Source: Nocardia brasiliensis ATCC 700358 (lineage in GTDB: Bacteria; Actinomycetota; Actinomycetes; Mycobacteriales; Mycobacteriaceae). From it: a DNA stretch of 64,000 nt. The stretch lies in NCBI RefSeq assembly GCF_000250675.2, contig NC_018681.1, positions 8,246,001-8,310,000 on the forward strand. Reading direction: 5' to 3'. Under the pieces are notes generated by a model. It had not been told where the DNA came from and ran no database searches. It worked only from the letters and a program-made list of their open reading frames with translations. Below are positions 22,233-31,361 of this stretch, piece by piece. The position numbers were made by a program, and so were the translations under genes. Numbering within the stretch: position 1 is the first letter of the stretch; each line of letters opens with the position of its first letter.

Positions 22233-23699
22233 CTAATGCACGCCTGCCATGTGCTGACTGATCCGCGGCGCGATGGCGGCCACGATGACTCCGGCGCACA
22301 CCGCGACGGCGCCGATGATGCCGAAGTAGGCGACTTCGTGGTCTTGGTCATAGAACCGAGCCAAAGTACCCGACATGGATGTACCGATGCCAACCGAGAA
22401 AAAGTACAGCGCCATCATCTGAGCCCGGAAAGCTTCCGGTGCGAGCTGGGTGGTGACCGCAAGTCCGATCGGTGAGAGCAGCAGTTCCGAGACGGCGAAG
22501 CCGCCCATGACGACGAGCACGAGCAGCGCGGGCACCGTCGCGCCGCTGAAGCCGGCCAGCGGCACGAACAACAGGAACGCCAGGCCCATGCCGATCACGC
22601 CGAGCGCGAACTTGCGCGGCGTGCTCGGCGCCCGGGAACCGAGCTTGGTCCACAGGATGGCGAACAGCGGTGACAGGGTGATGATCCAGACCGGCTCGAC
22701 CGAACCGATCCAGTTCGACGGGGCGGTCCAGCCGAAGATGCTCCAGTTCATCCGTTCGTCGGAGTACACCGCGAGCACCGTGAAGATCTGCTGGAACAGC
22801 GACCAGAACACCGCGTTGGCGATGAACAGCGGAATGAACGCGCGCACCCGGCTGCGCTCGACCGGCGTCACCTTGGCGTGGGTGAGCATGACCACGAAGT
22901 AGACGACCGAGGCCACGGCGATCACGATGGTGGTCGCGTCGGGCAGGTTGTCCAGCGTCACCAGGCCGGTCGCCCATACCACCGCGACGAGCACCGCGGC
23001 GCCGGCCACCGCACCGAGGACCGGGGCGATCGCGGTGCGCGGCAACGGGTTCGGCACCTCGCGGCCGTGCGTGCCGAGGTTGCGCCGGAACACCACGTAC
23101 TGGACCAGACCCAGGGTCATGCCGATCGCGGCGGCGCCGAATCCGTAGTGGAAGCCCAGGCGCGTCTGCAGCACACCGGTGAGCAGCGGGCCGATGAACG
23201 CGCCGAGGTTGATGCCGAGGTAGAACAGCGTGAATCCGCCGTCCGCGCGGGCATCACCCTTCGGATACAGCGTGCCCAGCAGCGAGGACGCGTTGGCCTT
23301 CAGCGCACCGCTACCCAGCGCGACCAGCACGAGGCCGACGCCGACGCCGGTCAGTCCCGGCAGCACCGCCAGCGCGAGATGCCCCGCGACCACGACGACG
23401 CCGCCATAGAAGACCGTTCGCTCCATGCCCAGTACCCGGTCGGCGATCCAGCCGCCCAGCACGGTGGACAGATAGACCAGTCCGCCGTAGGCGCCGACGA
23501 TGCCGACTCCGGTGCTCTTCGCGAGCCCGAGCCCGCCTTCGGTCGTGGAGTAGTACAGGTAGTAGCCGAGGATGGTGACCATCCCGTAGTAGGAGAATCG
23601 CTCCCAGAGCTCCACGCCGAACAAGTTCGTCAAGCCGATCGGGTGACCGAAGACTGTTCGTCCCGGGGCCACCTGTTCGGCGGTTGTTGCTTCCGACAT
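22233..23699 (-). CDS. POT/PTR-family proton-dependent oligopeptide transporter
   Basis: A protein of about 488 residues with roughly 14 membrane segments. Family signatures are visible: FGVELWERFSYYGM (ExxERFxYYG motif), GGWIADRVLGMERTVFYGG and FTLFYLGINLGAFIGPLLTG (the second PTR signature). It imports di- and tripeptides driven by protons. I start at ATG 23699 (MSEATTAEQVAPG); an in-frame ATG at 23741 adds 14 residues and cannot be excluded. Together with the amino acid permease downstream it forms a nitrogen-uptake pair. Confidence 0.9.
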   Translation of the reverse strand: MSEATTAEQVAPGRTVFGHPIGLTNLFGVELWERFSYYGMVTILGYYLYYSTTEGGLGLAKSTGVGIVGAYGGLVYLSTVLGGWIADRVLGMERTVFYGGVVVVAGHLALAVLPGLTGVGVGLVLVALGSGALKANASSLLGTLYPKGDARADGGFTLFYLGINLGAFIGPLLTGVLQTRLGFHYGFGAAAIGMTLGLVQYVVFRRNLGTHGREVPNPLPRTAIAPVLGAVAGAAVLVAVVWATGLVTLDNLPDATTIVIAVASVVYFVVMLTHAKVTPVERSRVRAFIPLFIANAVFWSLFQQIFTVLAVYSDERMNWSIFGWTAPSNWIGSVEPVWIITLSPLFAILWTKLGSRAPSTPRKFALGVIGMGLAFLLFVPLAGFSGATVPALLVLVVMGGFAVSELLLSPIGLAVTTQLAPEAFRAQMMALYFFSVGIGTSMSGTLARFYDQDHEVAYFGIIGAVAVCAGVIVAAIAPRISQHMAGVH

Positions 23700-23975
23700 C
23701 CTCCGACCATCCCATGTTTGAGGCGAATTGTGGGCATCCACACACGAAATTCACCGTCCCCAGTCGAACATCGAGGTGTCGTCGCTGTGTTATGCCGAAT
23801 TTGTATCGCTCAATCCTGTATTGATCAGAATCGAAGCGCGTTCTGATAGTAGATCCCACGACCTCGCGGGCGGGCCCCGCCGTCGTTTTCCGCCGCCGCC
23901 ACTGGGCATGCCGGAACCAGCGGGGCACGATGGCGAGGAACGACCGGTCCGCCCGACGACGAAAGTGACGCGCAG

Positions 23976-24434
23976 ATGGAAGCTGTCGAGATCACGGTGT
24001 CCGCCTCGGCCGAGGACACGTTCGCGGTACTGGCCGACGGCTGGCTGTACGCACTCTGGGTGGTCGGCGCCTCGCATATCCGTGACGTCGATCCGGGGTG
24101 GCCCGCGGTCGGCACCCGCATCCATCACAGCGTCGGCCCGTGGCCGCTGAACCTGTCCGACACCACCAAGGTGCGCGCGGTCGAGCCGCCGCGGATGATC
24201 GAGCTCGAGGCCAGGCTGTGGCCGGCCGGCTCGGCCTGGATCCGGTTGGAGCTGACCGAGATCGGGCCCGACCGCACCCGGATCAGCATGGCCGAACGGG
24301 CGATCACCGGTCCGGCCGCGTTGATCCCCGGCGCGGTCCAGGCGTTGGGACTGGCTCCGCGCAACAAGGAATCACTGTCCCGGCTCGCCGATCTCGTGGT
24401 CGGCCGGGCGCGCGAAATCGACCGGAAGAGCTAG
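23976..24434 (+). CDS. SRPBCC (START-like) family protein
   Basis: A 152-residue protein beginning MEAVEITVSASAEDTFAVLA, the usual start of polyketide-cyclase/SRPBCC proteins. It continues LYALWVVGASHIRDVDPGWP, LSDTTKVRAVEPPRMIELEA and ARLWPAGSAWIRLELTEIG, matching the alternating strands of a helix-grip fold that binds a hydrophobic ligand. The function is unknown. It converges on the Ppx/GppA gene with a 4-base overlap of the stop codons. Confidence 0.82.
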   Translation: MEAVEITVSASAEDTFAVLADGWLYALWVVGASHIRDVDPGWPAVGTRIHHSVGPWPLNLSDTTKVRAVEPPRMIELEARLWPAGSAWIRLELTEIGPDRTRISMAERAITGPAALIPGAVQALGLAPRNKESLSRLADLVVGRAREIDRKS

Positions 24435-25378
24435 GCGATCGAGAGCGCGATCCCGTCCAGGATGTCGTGCTCGCTGACGACGAGCTCGGAAATGCCTGCG
24501 CGACGGGACAGTTCGTCTGCCAGGACCTCGGCAATGACGCCGCCGCCGCCGATCACGTCGACCCGGCCCGGATGCATGGGGCCGAGGGCGGCGCGCTCGT
24601 CGTGCGTCAACCCGATCAGCCGATCACACACGGCGCGTAGGTCATTCAGCCCGAGCCGGGTGAGATGCACCCGCTCCGAATCGTATTCGGGCAGGTCCAG
24701 CGCGACGGCGGCGATCGTGGTCATGGTGCCGGCCACGCCCACCCAGGTGTGCGCACCCTCGACCGGCACCCGGGCGAAGGCCTCGGCGAGCCGTTCGGCG
24801 GCGAATTCCCGTGCCGCACCGACCTGTTCGGCGGTGGGCGGGTTGCCGGGCAGACAGCGTTCGGTGATCCGGACACAGCCGATATCGGCCGAGAACGCCG
24901 CCTGCACTCCCGCGCTGTCGCCGAACACCAGCTCGGTCGAACCGCCGCCGAGATCGACGACCACGAACGGCCCCGCGGCGCTGTCGAGTTCGCCGATGGC
25001 GCCGCGGAACGAGAGGCGGGCCTCCTCGTCGCCGGTGATCACCTCGGCCTCCGCGCCGGGCACCACGGTGCCGAGTTCGGCTCGTGCCATGGCGAAGAAG
25101 TCTTCCCGGTTCGCCGCGTCCCTGGTGGCGGAGGTGGCCACCATCCGCACCCGGCCGACGCCCGCCTCGCGCATCAGCGCCGCGTAGTCGGCCAGCGCGA
25201 CCCTGGTTCGCTCGATCGCCTCCGGCGCCAGCGCACCGGTCGCGTCGACGCCCTGCCCCAGCCGCACGATGCGCATCTCGCGGTGCACATCGGCGAGCCG
25301 GCCGTCGCCGAGCACATCGGCGATCAACAGTCGGATGGAGTTGGTGCCGCAATCGACAGCGGCTACCCGATCGGTCAT
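24431..25378 (-). CDS. Ppx/GppA-family exopolyphosphatase / pppGpp phosphatase
   Basis: A 315-residue enzyme of the ASKHA fold. It has AAVDCGTNSIRLLIADV (phosphate 1 loop), MVATSATRDAANREDFF, FVVVDLGGGSTELVFGDS (phosphate 2) and VIGGGGVIAEVLADEL near the end. Short single-domain forms of this length are the mycobacterial Ppx1/Ppx2 type; by gene order it corresponds to Rv1026. It hydrolyses long-chain polyphosphate or pppGpp. ATG at 25378 overlaps the DUF501 stop by 4 bases, so these genes are coupled. Confidence 0.9.
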   Translation of the reverse strand: MTDRVAAVDCGTNSIRLLIADVLGDGRLADVHREMRIVRLGQGVDATGALAPEAIERTRVALADYAALMREAGVGRVRMVATSATRDAANREDFFAMARAELGTVVPGAEAEVITGDEEARLSFRGAIGELDSAAGPFVVVDLGGGSTELVFGDSAGVQAAFSADIGCVRITERCLPGNPPTAEQVGAAREFAAERLAEAFARVPVEGAHTWVGVAGTMTTIAAVALDLPEYDSERVHLTRLGLNDLRAVCDRLIGLTHDERAALGPMHPGRVDVIGGGGVIAEVLADELSRRAGISELVVSEHDILDGIALSIA

Positions 25379-25911
25379 GCTCGCGCCCCGTCTTCCTGGC
25401 TGCCCGCGCGCTCGTACTTCGGCCAGTCGGCCGGAATCGCGGTGCCGCGCAAACCATTGTCGGCGGCCAGCGCCACCGCCTCGTCGCCGAACGGGTTCAC
25501 GCCCGGCCCCTTGGCCAGCGCGTGCGCGATCAGCACGTGCAGGCATTTCACTCGTTCCGGCATGCCGCCGCCGGTGAAATCGGTACCGAGCGACTCGATC
25601 TCGTCGCGCTCGGCCAGATAGCTCTCGTGTGCGGCGCGGTACGCGGCGGCCAGCGCCGGGTCGCTGCCGAGGCGTTCGGTCATCTCCCGCATCACGCCCG
25701 CGGATTCCTGCCTGCTCGCCTCCGCGGTGAGCCGCGGGTCGGTCAGGTAGTAGAGGGTGGGGAACGGCGTGCCGTCGGGCAGCCGCGGCGCGGTTTTCAC
25801 GACGGCCGGGATCCCGTCCGGGGTGCGAAAGGCCACGGCGAGCACGCCGCGCGGTTCGCGGCCGAGCTGGCGGGCGATGATCGCGAGATCCTGGTCGTTC
25901 GGTGCTGTCAC
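25375..25911 (-). CDS. DUF501 domain-containing protein
   Basis: A 178-residue protein with DLAIIARQLGREPRGVLAVA, FPTLYYLTDPRLTAEASRQE, ESLGTDFTGGGMPERVKCLH and HALAKGPGVNPFGDEAVAL, all characteristic of DUF501. The family lies between the FtsB-like and Ppx genes throughout the Mycobacteriales, as here (M. tuberculosis Rv1025). Its biochemical function is unknown. GTG at 25911 overlaps the upstream stop by 4 bases (GTGA), with GGAAGGA ahead of it. Confidence 0.9.
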   Translation of the reverse strand: MTAPNDQDLAIIARQLGREPRGVLAVAFRTPDGIPAVVKTAPRLPDGTPFPTLYYLTDPRLTAEASRQESAGVMREMTERLGSDPALAAAYRAAHESYLAERDEIESLGTDFTGGGMPERVKCLHVLIAHALAKGPGVNPFGDEAVALAADNGLRGTAIPADWPKYERAGSQEDGARA

Positions 25912-26576
25912 CTGGGTCCTTCCGGTCCTGGCGGGGGCGCGGCGGGCGGTCCCGGCGGCGGCGCCGGAGCGGCCTCGGGCACGGGTTGCGGTTCGGAGAT
26001 GCTGTGCCACAGTTCGGTGTACCAGGGATCCGGTTCCTTGGACTTGGTCACCGCGGTGGGCGGGGCGGCGGCTTCCACGCCGGGCACCTGCACGATGTAG
26101 GGGGTTTCGCCGGGCAGTACCAGCCGCAGCCGGTCGCGGGCCTCGGACCGGATGTAGGCCGGATCCTGTTGCTGCGCACGACGATCGCGCAGCCGCGCCA
26201 GATCGGCCTCCAATTCCCTGCGCTGCTGCGCCAATTGGGCGGCCTCGGCCCGCTGGGTGAAATACGTGCGCATCGGCACGGCCAGAGTCAACGCCAGCGC
26301 GCACACCACGATCGCGAGCACCACCGCCTTGCCGGTGGACAGGCCGAGGATGGTGCGTTCGTGCTTGTCCGCGCCGTGTTCGGCGGCGCGGGCGGCCACC
26401 TTTTGCGGGGTCGCCTTCTTGTCGTCCGAGCGTCGCCGCGTCGCCCGTTTGGCCGCGGCGGGCCGGGCCGCCGTTTCGGTGTCGGACCCGGCCTTGGGCC
26501 GCGAGCGGGCGGCACGCGACGTGCGGCGGTCCCCACGCCCGGCTGGACTGGTTCCACGCGCACGTCGCTCCGTCAT
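25908..26576 (-). CDS. septum formation initiator (FtsB/DivIC-like)
   Basis: A 222-residue membrane protein. It has a long basic cytoplasmic tail (residues 1-85), one helix (AVVLAIVVCALALTLAVPMR), a coiled coil (RAEAAQLAQQRRELEADLAR) and the DivIC end YIRSEARDRLRLVLPGETPY. The final 50 residues are Pro-rich. This is the FtsB-like division protein that binds FtsL/FtsQ in the divisome; by order it matches Rv1024. ATG at 26576 lies 17 bases after the enolase stop. Confidence 0.88.
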   Translation of the reverse strand: MTERRARGTSPAGRGDRRTSRAARSRPKAGSDTETAARPAAAKRATRRRSDDKKATPQKVAARAAEHGADKHERTILGLSTGKAVVLAIVVCALALTLAVPMRTYFTQRAEAAQLAQQRRELEADLARLRDRRAQQQDPAYIRSEARDRLRLVLPGETPYIVQVPGVEAAAPPTAVTKSKEPDPWYTELWHSISEPQPVPEAAPAPPPGPPAAPPPGPEGPR

Positions 26577-26593
26577 AGCGAACCCCTGTGTGA

Positions 26594-27880
26594 CTAACCC
26601 TCGAAGGCGAAACGCGGGAACGCGGCGTCCCCGGCGTAGCGGGCCGAATCGCCCAGCGCATCCTCGATGCGCAGCAGCTGGTTGTACTTGGCGACCCGCT
26701 CGCTGCGCGCCGGCGCACCGGTCTTGATCTGGCCGCTGCCGACCGCGACCGCGAGGTCGGCGATGGTGGTGTCCTCGGTCTCGCCGGACCGGTGGCTCAT
26801 CATCGTCTTGTAGTTGTTGCGGTGCGCGAGTTCCACCGCGTCCAACGTCTCGGTGAGCGTGCCGATCTGGTTCACCTTCACCAGCAGCGCGTTCGCGGCG
26901 CCGCGGGCGATGCCCTCTTCGAGGCGCTCCGGGTTGGTGACGAACAGGTCGTCGCCGACGATCTGGATCTTGTCGCCGATCTCGTCGGTGAGCGCGACCC
27001 AGCCGTCCCAATCGTCTTCCGACAGCGGGTCTTCGATGGAGACCAGCGGGTAGGCGCCGAGCAGTTCCGCGTAGAACGCGGTCATCTCGGCGGCGCTGCG
27101 CACGCTGCCCTCGAACTTGTAACCGCTGCCCGCGGTGTAGAACTCGGTGGCGGCGACATCGAGCGCCAGCGCCACATCGGTGCCGAGCTTGAGGCCGGTC
27201 TTGCCGATCGCGGAGCTGATCAGGTCGAGCGCCTCGCGGGTGCCCGCCACGTCGGGTGCGAAGCCACCCTCGTCGCCGAGGCCGGTGGACAGGCCCTTGG
27301 CCTTCAGCTCGGCCTTGAGCGCGTGGTACACCTCGGCACCCCAGCGCAGCGCCTCCTTGAAGGTGGGCGCACCGATCGGGGCGACCATGAATTCCTGGAC
27401 GTCGACGCTGGTGTCGGCGTGCGCGCCACCGTTGAGGATGTTCATCATCGGCACCGGGAGCACGTGCGCGTTCGGGCCACCGAGGTAGCGGAACAGCTCC
27501 AGGCCCGAGGACTCGGCGGCGGCACGGGCCACCGCGAGCGAGACGCCGAGCAGCGCGTTCGCGCCGAGGCGGGACTTGTCCGGGGTGCCGTCCAGGTCGA
27601 GCAGGACCTGGTCCACGGTGCGCTGTTCGACCGCGTCCAGGCCGATCACGGCCGGCGCGATCTCGTCGAGCACACCCTCGACCGCCTTGCGCACGCCTTT
27701 ACCGCCGTAGCGGTCGCCACCGTCACGCAGTTCCACGGCCTCGTGCTCGCCGGTGGACGCGCCGGAGGGCACCGCCGCCCGGGTCAAGGTGCCGTCGTCG
27801 AGGGCGATCTCGACCTCGACAGTGGGGTTTCCGCGAGAATCCAGGATCTCACGAGCTCCGACCTGTTCGATGATGGCCAC
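26594..27880 (-). CDS. eno: enolase
   Basis: A 428-residue enzyme that interconverts 2-phosphoglycerate and phosphoenolpyruvate. Visible motifs are AREILDSRGNPTVEVEIALD at the start, GASTGEHEAVELRDG, FMVAPIGAPTFKEALRWGAE, QIVGDDLFVTNPERLEEGI, LLVKVNQIGTLTETLDAVEL (catalytic Lys) and SHRSGETEDTTIADLAVAVG. GTG at 27880 has AAGGAG 10 bases upstream. First of the eno / ftsB-like / DUF501 / ppx run, which is conserved in order with mycobacteria. Confidence 0.98.
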   Translation of the reverse strand: MAIIEQVGAREILDSRGNPTVEVEIALDDGTLTRAAVPSGASTGEHEAVELRDGGDRYGGKGVRKAVEGVLDEIAPAVIGLDAVEQRTVDQVLLDLDGTPDKSRLGANALLGVSLAVARAAAESSGLELFRYLGGPNAHVLPVPMMNILNGGAHADTSVDVQEFMVAPIGAPTFKEALRWGAEVYHALKAELKAKGLSTGLGDEGGFAPDVAGTREALDLISSAIGKTGLKLGTDVALALDVAATEFYTAGSGYKFEGSVRSAAEMTAFYAELLGAYPLVSIEDPLSEDDWDGWVALTDEIGDKIQIVGDDLFVTNPERLEEGIARGAANALLVKVNQIGTLTETLDAVELAHRNNYKTMMSHRSGETEDTTIADLAVAVGSGQIKTGAPARSERVAKYNQLLRIEDALGDSARYAGDAAFPRFAFEG

Positions 27881-27992
27881 GAAAACGACACTCCTTCGGC
27901 TGCAGGCACGGTAGGTCTCAGGGGAATTGCCGTGCGCTGCGAGCCTAGCGTCCGGCGCGCTGGGCGGGTAACCGGCACTCCGATGGACGAGG

Positions 27993-28769
27993 TCACACCC
28001 GCCGGCCCACGCTGTAGGCCGCGGCCCGGTCGCGCACGGTGAGCAGATAACTGGTGGACTGGTTGTAGGTGAGCAGCGCCTTTTGCCAGCCGTGCTCGGA
28101 GGTGAGATCGCCGCCGCTGGCGCACAGGTAGCGGGCGGCGGTGAGTGCCGCGTCGTCGATGTTCTGCGGATCGGCCACGCCGTCGCCGTTGGCGTCGACA
28201 CCCCAGCGCTTCCAGGTTTCCGGGATGAACTGCAGCGGGCCGATCGCGCGATCGAACTCCGGATCGCCGTCCATCTTGCCGCCGTCGGTGTCCTTGACCA
28301 GGGCGACGCCGGGCGCGCCGTCGAGCGGGATGCCGATGATCGGCGGCCGGACCACGCCGTCGGCGTCGATGCGCGAACCGCGATGGGTGCCGTGTTTGCT
28401 CTCCACACTCGCGATGCCCGCGAGGGTGGTCCAGGCGATGCCGCACTCCGGCTTCGACCGGGCGAGCACCGCCGCGGCGTAGCCGTACGCCTCCAGCGCG
28501 ACCGGCGGGATCGCCATCCGGTCCGCCTGCTCCTCCGCCCACCCGCGCAGTTGGAGTGCGGTGCGGCCGGGGCCGTCGACATCGATCAGGGGCAGCGGCG
28601 TGCCGGGGCCGGGCGGAATGCCCTCGGGGATGGGGGTGAGATCACGATCGATCCCACAACCGGCGAGCACGAGGGTCACCATGGCGGCGGCCACAGCGCC
28701 GGTCTTCTTCAGGAGCACCCCATCCATCATCCAGATCCGGCGGAGCAAGTCGAGGAATCGCCTGGTCAT
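27993..28769 (-). CDS. lpqU: LpqU-like lipoprotein lytic transglycosylase
   Basis: A 258-residue exported protein. It has a hydrophobic segment and lipobox AAAMVTLVLAGC near residue 37, so it is probably lipid-anchored. The SLT/MltB-like domain shows WTTLAGIASVESKHGTHRGS (catalytic Glu), AIGPLQFIPETWKRWGVDAN and DGVADPQNIDDAALTAARYL. It cleaves peptidoglycan glycan strands to anhydro-muropeptides. By position next to eno it matches Rv1022 (LpqU). An internal ATG at 28727 is an alternative start. In M. tuberculosis mazG comes next; here a 17.6-kb block intervenes. Confidence 0.88.
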   Translation of the reverse strand: MTRRFLDLLRRIWMMDGVLLKKTGAVAAAMVTLVLAGCGIDRDLTPIPEGIPPGPGTPLPLIDVDGPGRTALQLRGWAEEQADRMAIPPVALEAYGYAAAVLARSKPECGIAWTTLAGIASVESKHGTHRGSRIDADGVVRPPIIGIPLDGAPGVALVKDTDGGKMDGDPEFDRAIGPLQFIPETWKRWGVDANGDGVADPQNIDDAALTAARYLCASGGDLTSEHGWQKALLTYNQSTSYLLTVRDRAAAYSVGRRV

Positions 28770-28826
28770 CGAGTTTCCGCGCCCGGCGTTTCCGTGCGTT
28801 GCACACAGACCGGACCGGGAGTGCGG

Positions 28827-30446
28827 TCAGCGCAGCAGGTCTCGGGTGGCCTGCTGGGCCGGGGCGGCCAAGATCGTCGCCGTTTCGCCGGACTCGACTA
28901 TCCGGCCGTGGTCGAGCACCACGATGCGCGGACAGTGCGCGGCGACCAATGCCATGTCGTGACTGATCACCAACAGCCCCATGGCGCGCTCGGCCCGGAT
29001 CCGATCCAGCAGCGCCATGAGCGCACCCGCGGTCGCGTGATCCAGTGCCGAGGTGATCTCGTCACAGAGGAGCACGGCGGGCTCGGCGGCGAGCGCCCGG
29101 GCCACCGCGACGCGTTGACGCTGGCCGCCGGAGAGCTGATGCGGATAGCGTTGTGCCAGTTCCGGTGCTAGTTCGACCGCGGCCAGCAGGTCCGTGACAT
29201 GCTGCGCCACTTGACGTCTCGGCACTCCGCCGAACCGGCGCAGCGGTCGGGCCAGGGTTTGCGCGACGGTGCGCCGCGGATTCAACGCGGACCGCGGGTT
29301 CTGCGTCACCAGTTGAATACCATTGCTACCGAGCAATTTCCGCGCTCCGTGCGCGAGCGGCAGCACCGCGCCGTGCAGCTCGAGCGTGCCTGTCGCCGTC
29401 CGGTGCAACCCCGCGATCACCCGTGCCAGCGTGGTCTTCCCGGCCCCCGAGGCCCCGACGACAGCCAGCGCCGAACCGGCCGCCAACTCGACATCGACGC
29501 CTGTGAGCACCTCTCGCCCGGCAATGACCGCGGTGATTCCGTTGCCGCGCAACAGCAACGGCGTCCGTTCAGACCCGGCGCGGTCCGGCGCATCGAGTAC
29601 TTCAGCCCGCCCTGGGGTTGCGCTGCGAGCGAACAGCAGTGGCGCAGCGGCGGTACGGTCCGGGCCACCGAAGGTGGTGACGGCGCTACCGAGTTCGATC
29701 ACCTGGTCGGCGACGGCATGGATGGTGGCGGTGTCGTGGCCGGAGAGCAGGACGGCCACGGAGCGGTCGGCGGCGACCTCGGTCAGCAGCCGGGCGATAT
29801 CGGTGCGCAGCGCACCGTGCAGTCCGGCGAGGGGTTCGTCGAGGATCAGGACATCGGCGTGCCGGATCAGCGCGCGGGCCAGGGCGACTCGGCGCTGCTG
29901 GCCGCCGGAGAGTTCGGCCGCCCTGCGCCGCAAGTGTTCCGGGGACAGGCCGACGAGTTCCAGCGTCTCTGCCAGGTAGTCGCGCGTGGCGTGCGGGGCC
30001 ACCTCGTGTAGCAGCCCATGCACGCGCATCAGCGGGTTGAGCGCGGATCCCGGATCCTGCCCGACATAGGCCACGTGCGTCCGCCGGAAACGCTGTAGTG
30101 CCGCGGGATTCAAGGCGAACACGTCGTGACCGGCCACCACGACCGACCCGGATCGCTCGGCACCGCGTGGCAGATCCCCGAGCAGAGCGCGCATCAACGT
30201 GGTCTTGCCCGCGCCGGAGGGTCCGGTGAGCGCTGCCACGCTGCCCGTCGCGATCCGGAAATCCAGTGGTCCGAACAACTCCTGGCCGTTCGGGCCGTGT
30301 ACCGCCAAACCCTCGACCAGCACCGGGCAGCTCGGTACCGCAGAACGGCCGGCCGACTCCGCCGCACCACCGCTGTCACCTTCGACTCCGAGACCACCGT
30401 CGAGCACCGAATTCCGCACGGCGGCATCGCGTCCCCGCTCAGCCAT
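28827..30446 (-). CDS. fused double-ATPase ABC transporter protein (DppD-DppF type)
   Basis: A 539-residue protein with two complete ABC ATPase domains. The first has TGPSGAGKTTLM, AELSGGQQRRVALARAL and VLILDEPLAGLHG; the second has VVGASGAGKTTLA, LVTQNPRSALNPRRTVAQTL, HQLSGGQRQRVAVARAL and VLLCDEITSALDH. The SALNP stretch is a mark of peptide/nickel importers. ATG 30446 has AAGGAG 8 bases upstream. It energises the two permeases and binding protein encoded upstream (30522-33966), the leftward operon of the iron-box promoter. The likely cargo is the metal complex of the compound made by the rightward genes. Confidence 0.88.
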   Translation of the reverse strand: MAERGRDAAVRNSVLDGGLGVEGDSGGAAESAGRSAVPSCPVLVEGLAVHGPNGQELFGPLDFRIATGSVAALTGPSGAGKTTLMRALLGDLPRGAERSGSVVVAGHDVFALNPAALQRFRRTHVAYVGQDPGSALNPLMRVHGLLHEVAPHATRDYLAETLELVGLSPEHLRRRAAELSGGQQRRVALARALIRHADVLILDEPLAGLHGALRTDIARLLTEVAADRSVAVLLSGHDTATIHAVADQVIELGSAVTTFGGPDRTAAAPLLFARSATPGRAEVLDAPDRAGSERTPLLLRGNGITAVIAGREVLTGVDVELAAGSALAVVGASGAGKTTLARVIAGLHRTATGTLELHGAVLPLAHGARKLLGSNGIQLVTQNPRSALNPRRTVAQTLARPLRRFGGVPRRQVAQHVTDLLAAVELAPELAQRYPHQLSGGQRQRVAVARALAAEPAVLLCDEITSALDHATAGALMALLDRIRAERAMGLLVISHDMALVAAHCPRIVVLDHGRIVESGETATILAAPAQQATRDLLR

Positions 30447-30521
30447 GAGTCCGCTCCTTCCGACACGCAGCGGCGCGCGGCTCCGTGACACCACACGGTG
30501 CTTCGATCCACCGGCCCGCGC

Positions 30522-31361
30522 TCATGTGTCCTGGCCTTTCCCGAAGGCCGAGACGGCGAGGTTCACGCTCACCGCGACAACGGCGATCGCGAGGCTCGGC
30601 GCGAGGACCGACCACGGGTTCAACAGCATCCCGGCGGCGTTCTCGCGCACCATCACCGCCCAGTTGCTCGCGCCGAGCGTCGTCGGGAGTTGCAGGAAGG
30701 AGGCGGTGCTGACGAGGTAGACGGCGGCCACGAAACGCAGGCCGAGCTGGGCCGCGATCACCTCGCACAGGTTGGGGATCACCTCTCGGAATACCAAGTG
30801 CGACAGCGTCTCCCCACTGACCTGTGCGGCTTCGACATAGCCGGAGGCAGCCACACCCGCCGCGGCTGCGGCGAAAACCCGCGCGCAGTAGGGCGTGCCG
30901 AACAGCAGCGCGACGACGAGCAGGCCGTAGGCGCCCGCATCCGGCCAGGAGGTCAACACGAGCAGGATGCCCAGCACAGCGGGCAGCAGCATGGCGAAAT
31001 CGGTCGCGCGTTCGATCAGCGTCCCGATTCGCGGTCGCAGCGCCGCGAGCGTGCCGAGCACACACGACAGCGCGGTGACCGCCACCGCGATCAGCACCGA
31101 CAGCAACAGCAGACCCCAACCGCCGTAGAGCAATTGACTCAGCACGTCGCGGCCCAGCCGGTCGGTGCCGAGCCACGCGTCCCCGGCCGGATCGCCGAAC
31201 GGAATTCCCACCGGTGTCTGCGCGGCGTGCGGCGCGAAGGCCGGACCCAGCACCGCGAGCACCGACACCAGCAGCGCGGGCAGCACGGTGAGCAGCCGCA
31301 GCAGCCTCGCCCGACGACGGCCCCGGTCGGCGGAAATCCCCGCTGTGGACGTCACTTTCAT
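30522..31361 (-). CDS. ABC transporter permease (DppC type)
   Basis: A 279-residue inner-membrane permease. After a cytoplasmic N-terminus it has an extracytoplasmic stretch ending DPAGDAWLGTDRLGRDVLSQ (the DppC/OppC hallmark GTDxLGRDxLS). The core has about five helices and the EAA-type loop EAAQVSGETLSHLVFREVIP. ATG 31361 overlaps the upstream DppB stop by 4 bases. Second permease of the leftward importer. Confidence 0.88.
   Translation of the reverse strand: MKVTSTAGISADRGRRRARLLRLLTVLPALLVSVLAVLGPAFAPHAAQTPVGIPFGDPAGDAWLGTDRLGRDVLSQLLYGGWGLLLLSVLIAVAVTALSCVLGTLAALRPRIGTLIERATDFAMLLPAVLGILLVLTSWPDAGAYGLLVVALLFGTPYCARVFAAAAAGVAASGYVEAAQVSGETLSHLVFREVIPNLCEVIAAQLGLRFVAAVYLVSTASFLQLPTTLGASNWAVMVRENAAGMLLNPWSVLAPSLAIAVVAVSVNLAVSAFGKGQDT

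Noticed and set aside
26792..28042. A 416-codon frame antisense to enolase
   Set aside because: Enolase is unambiguous on the other strand; this frame is His/Asp-rich noise.
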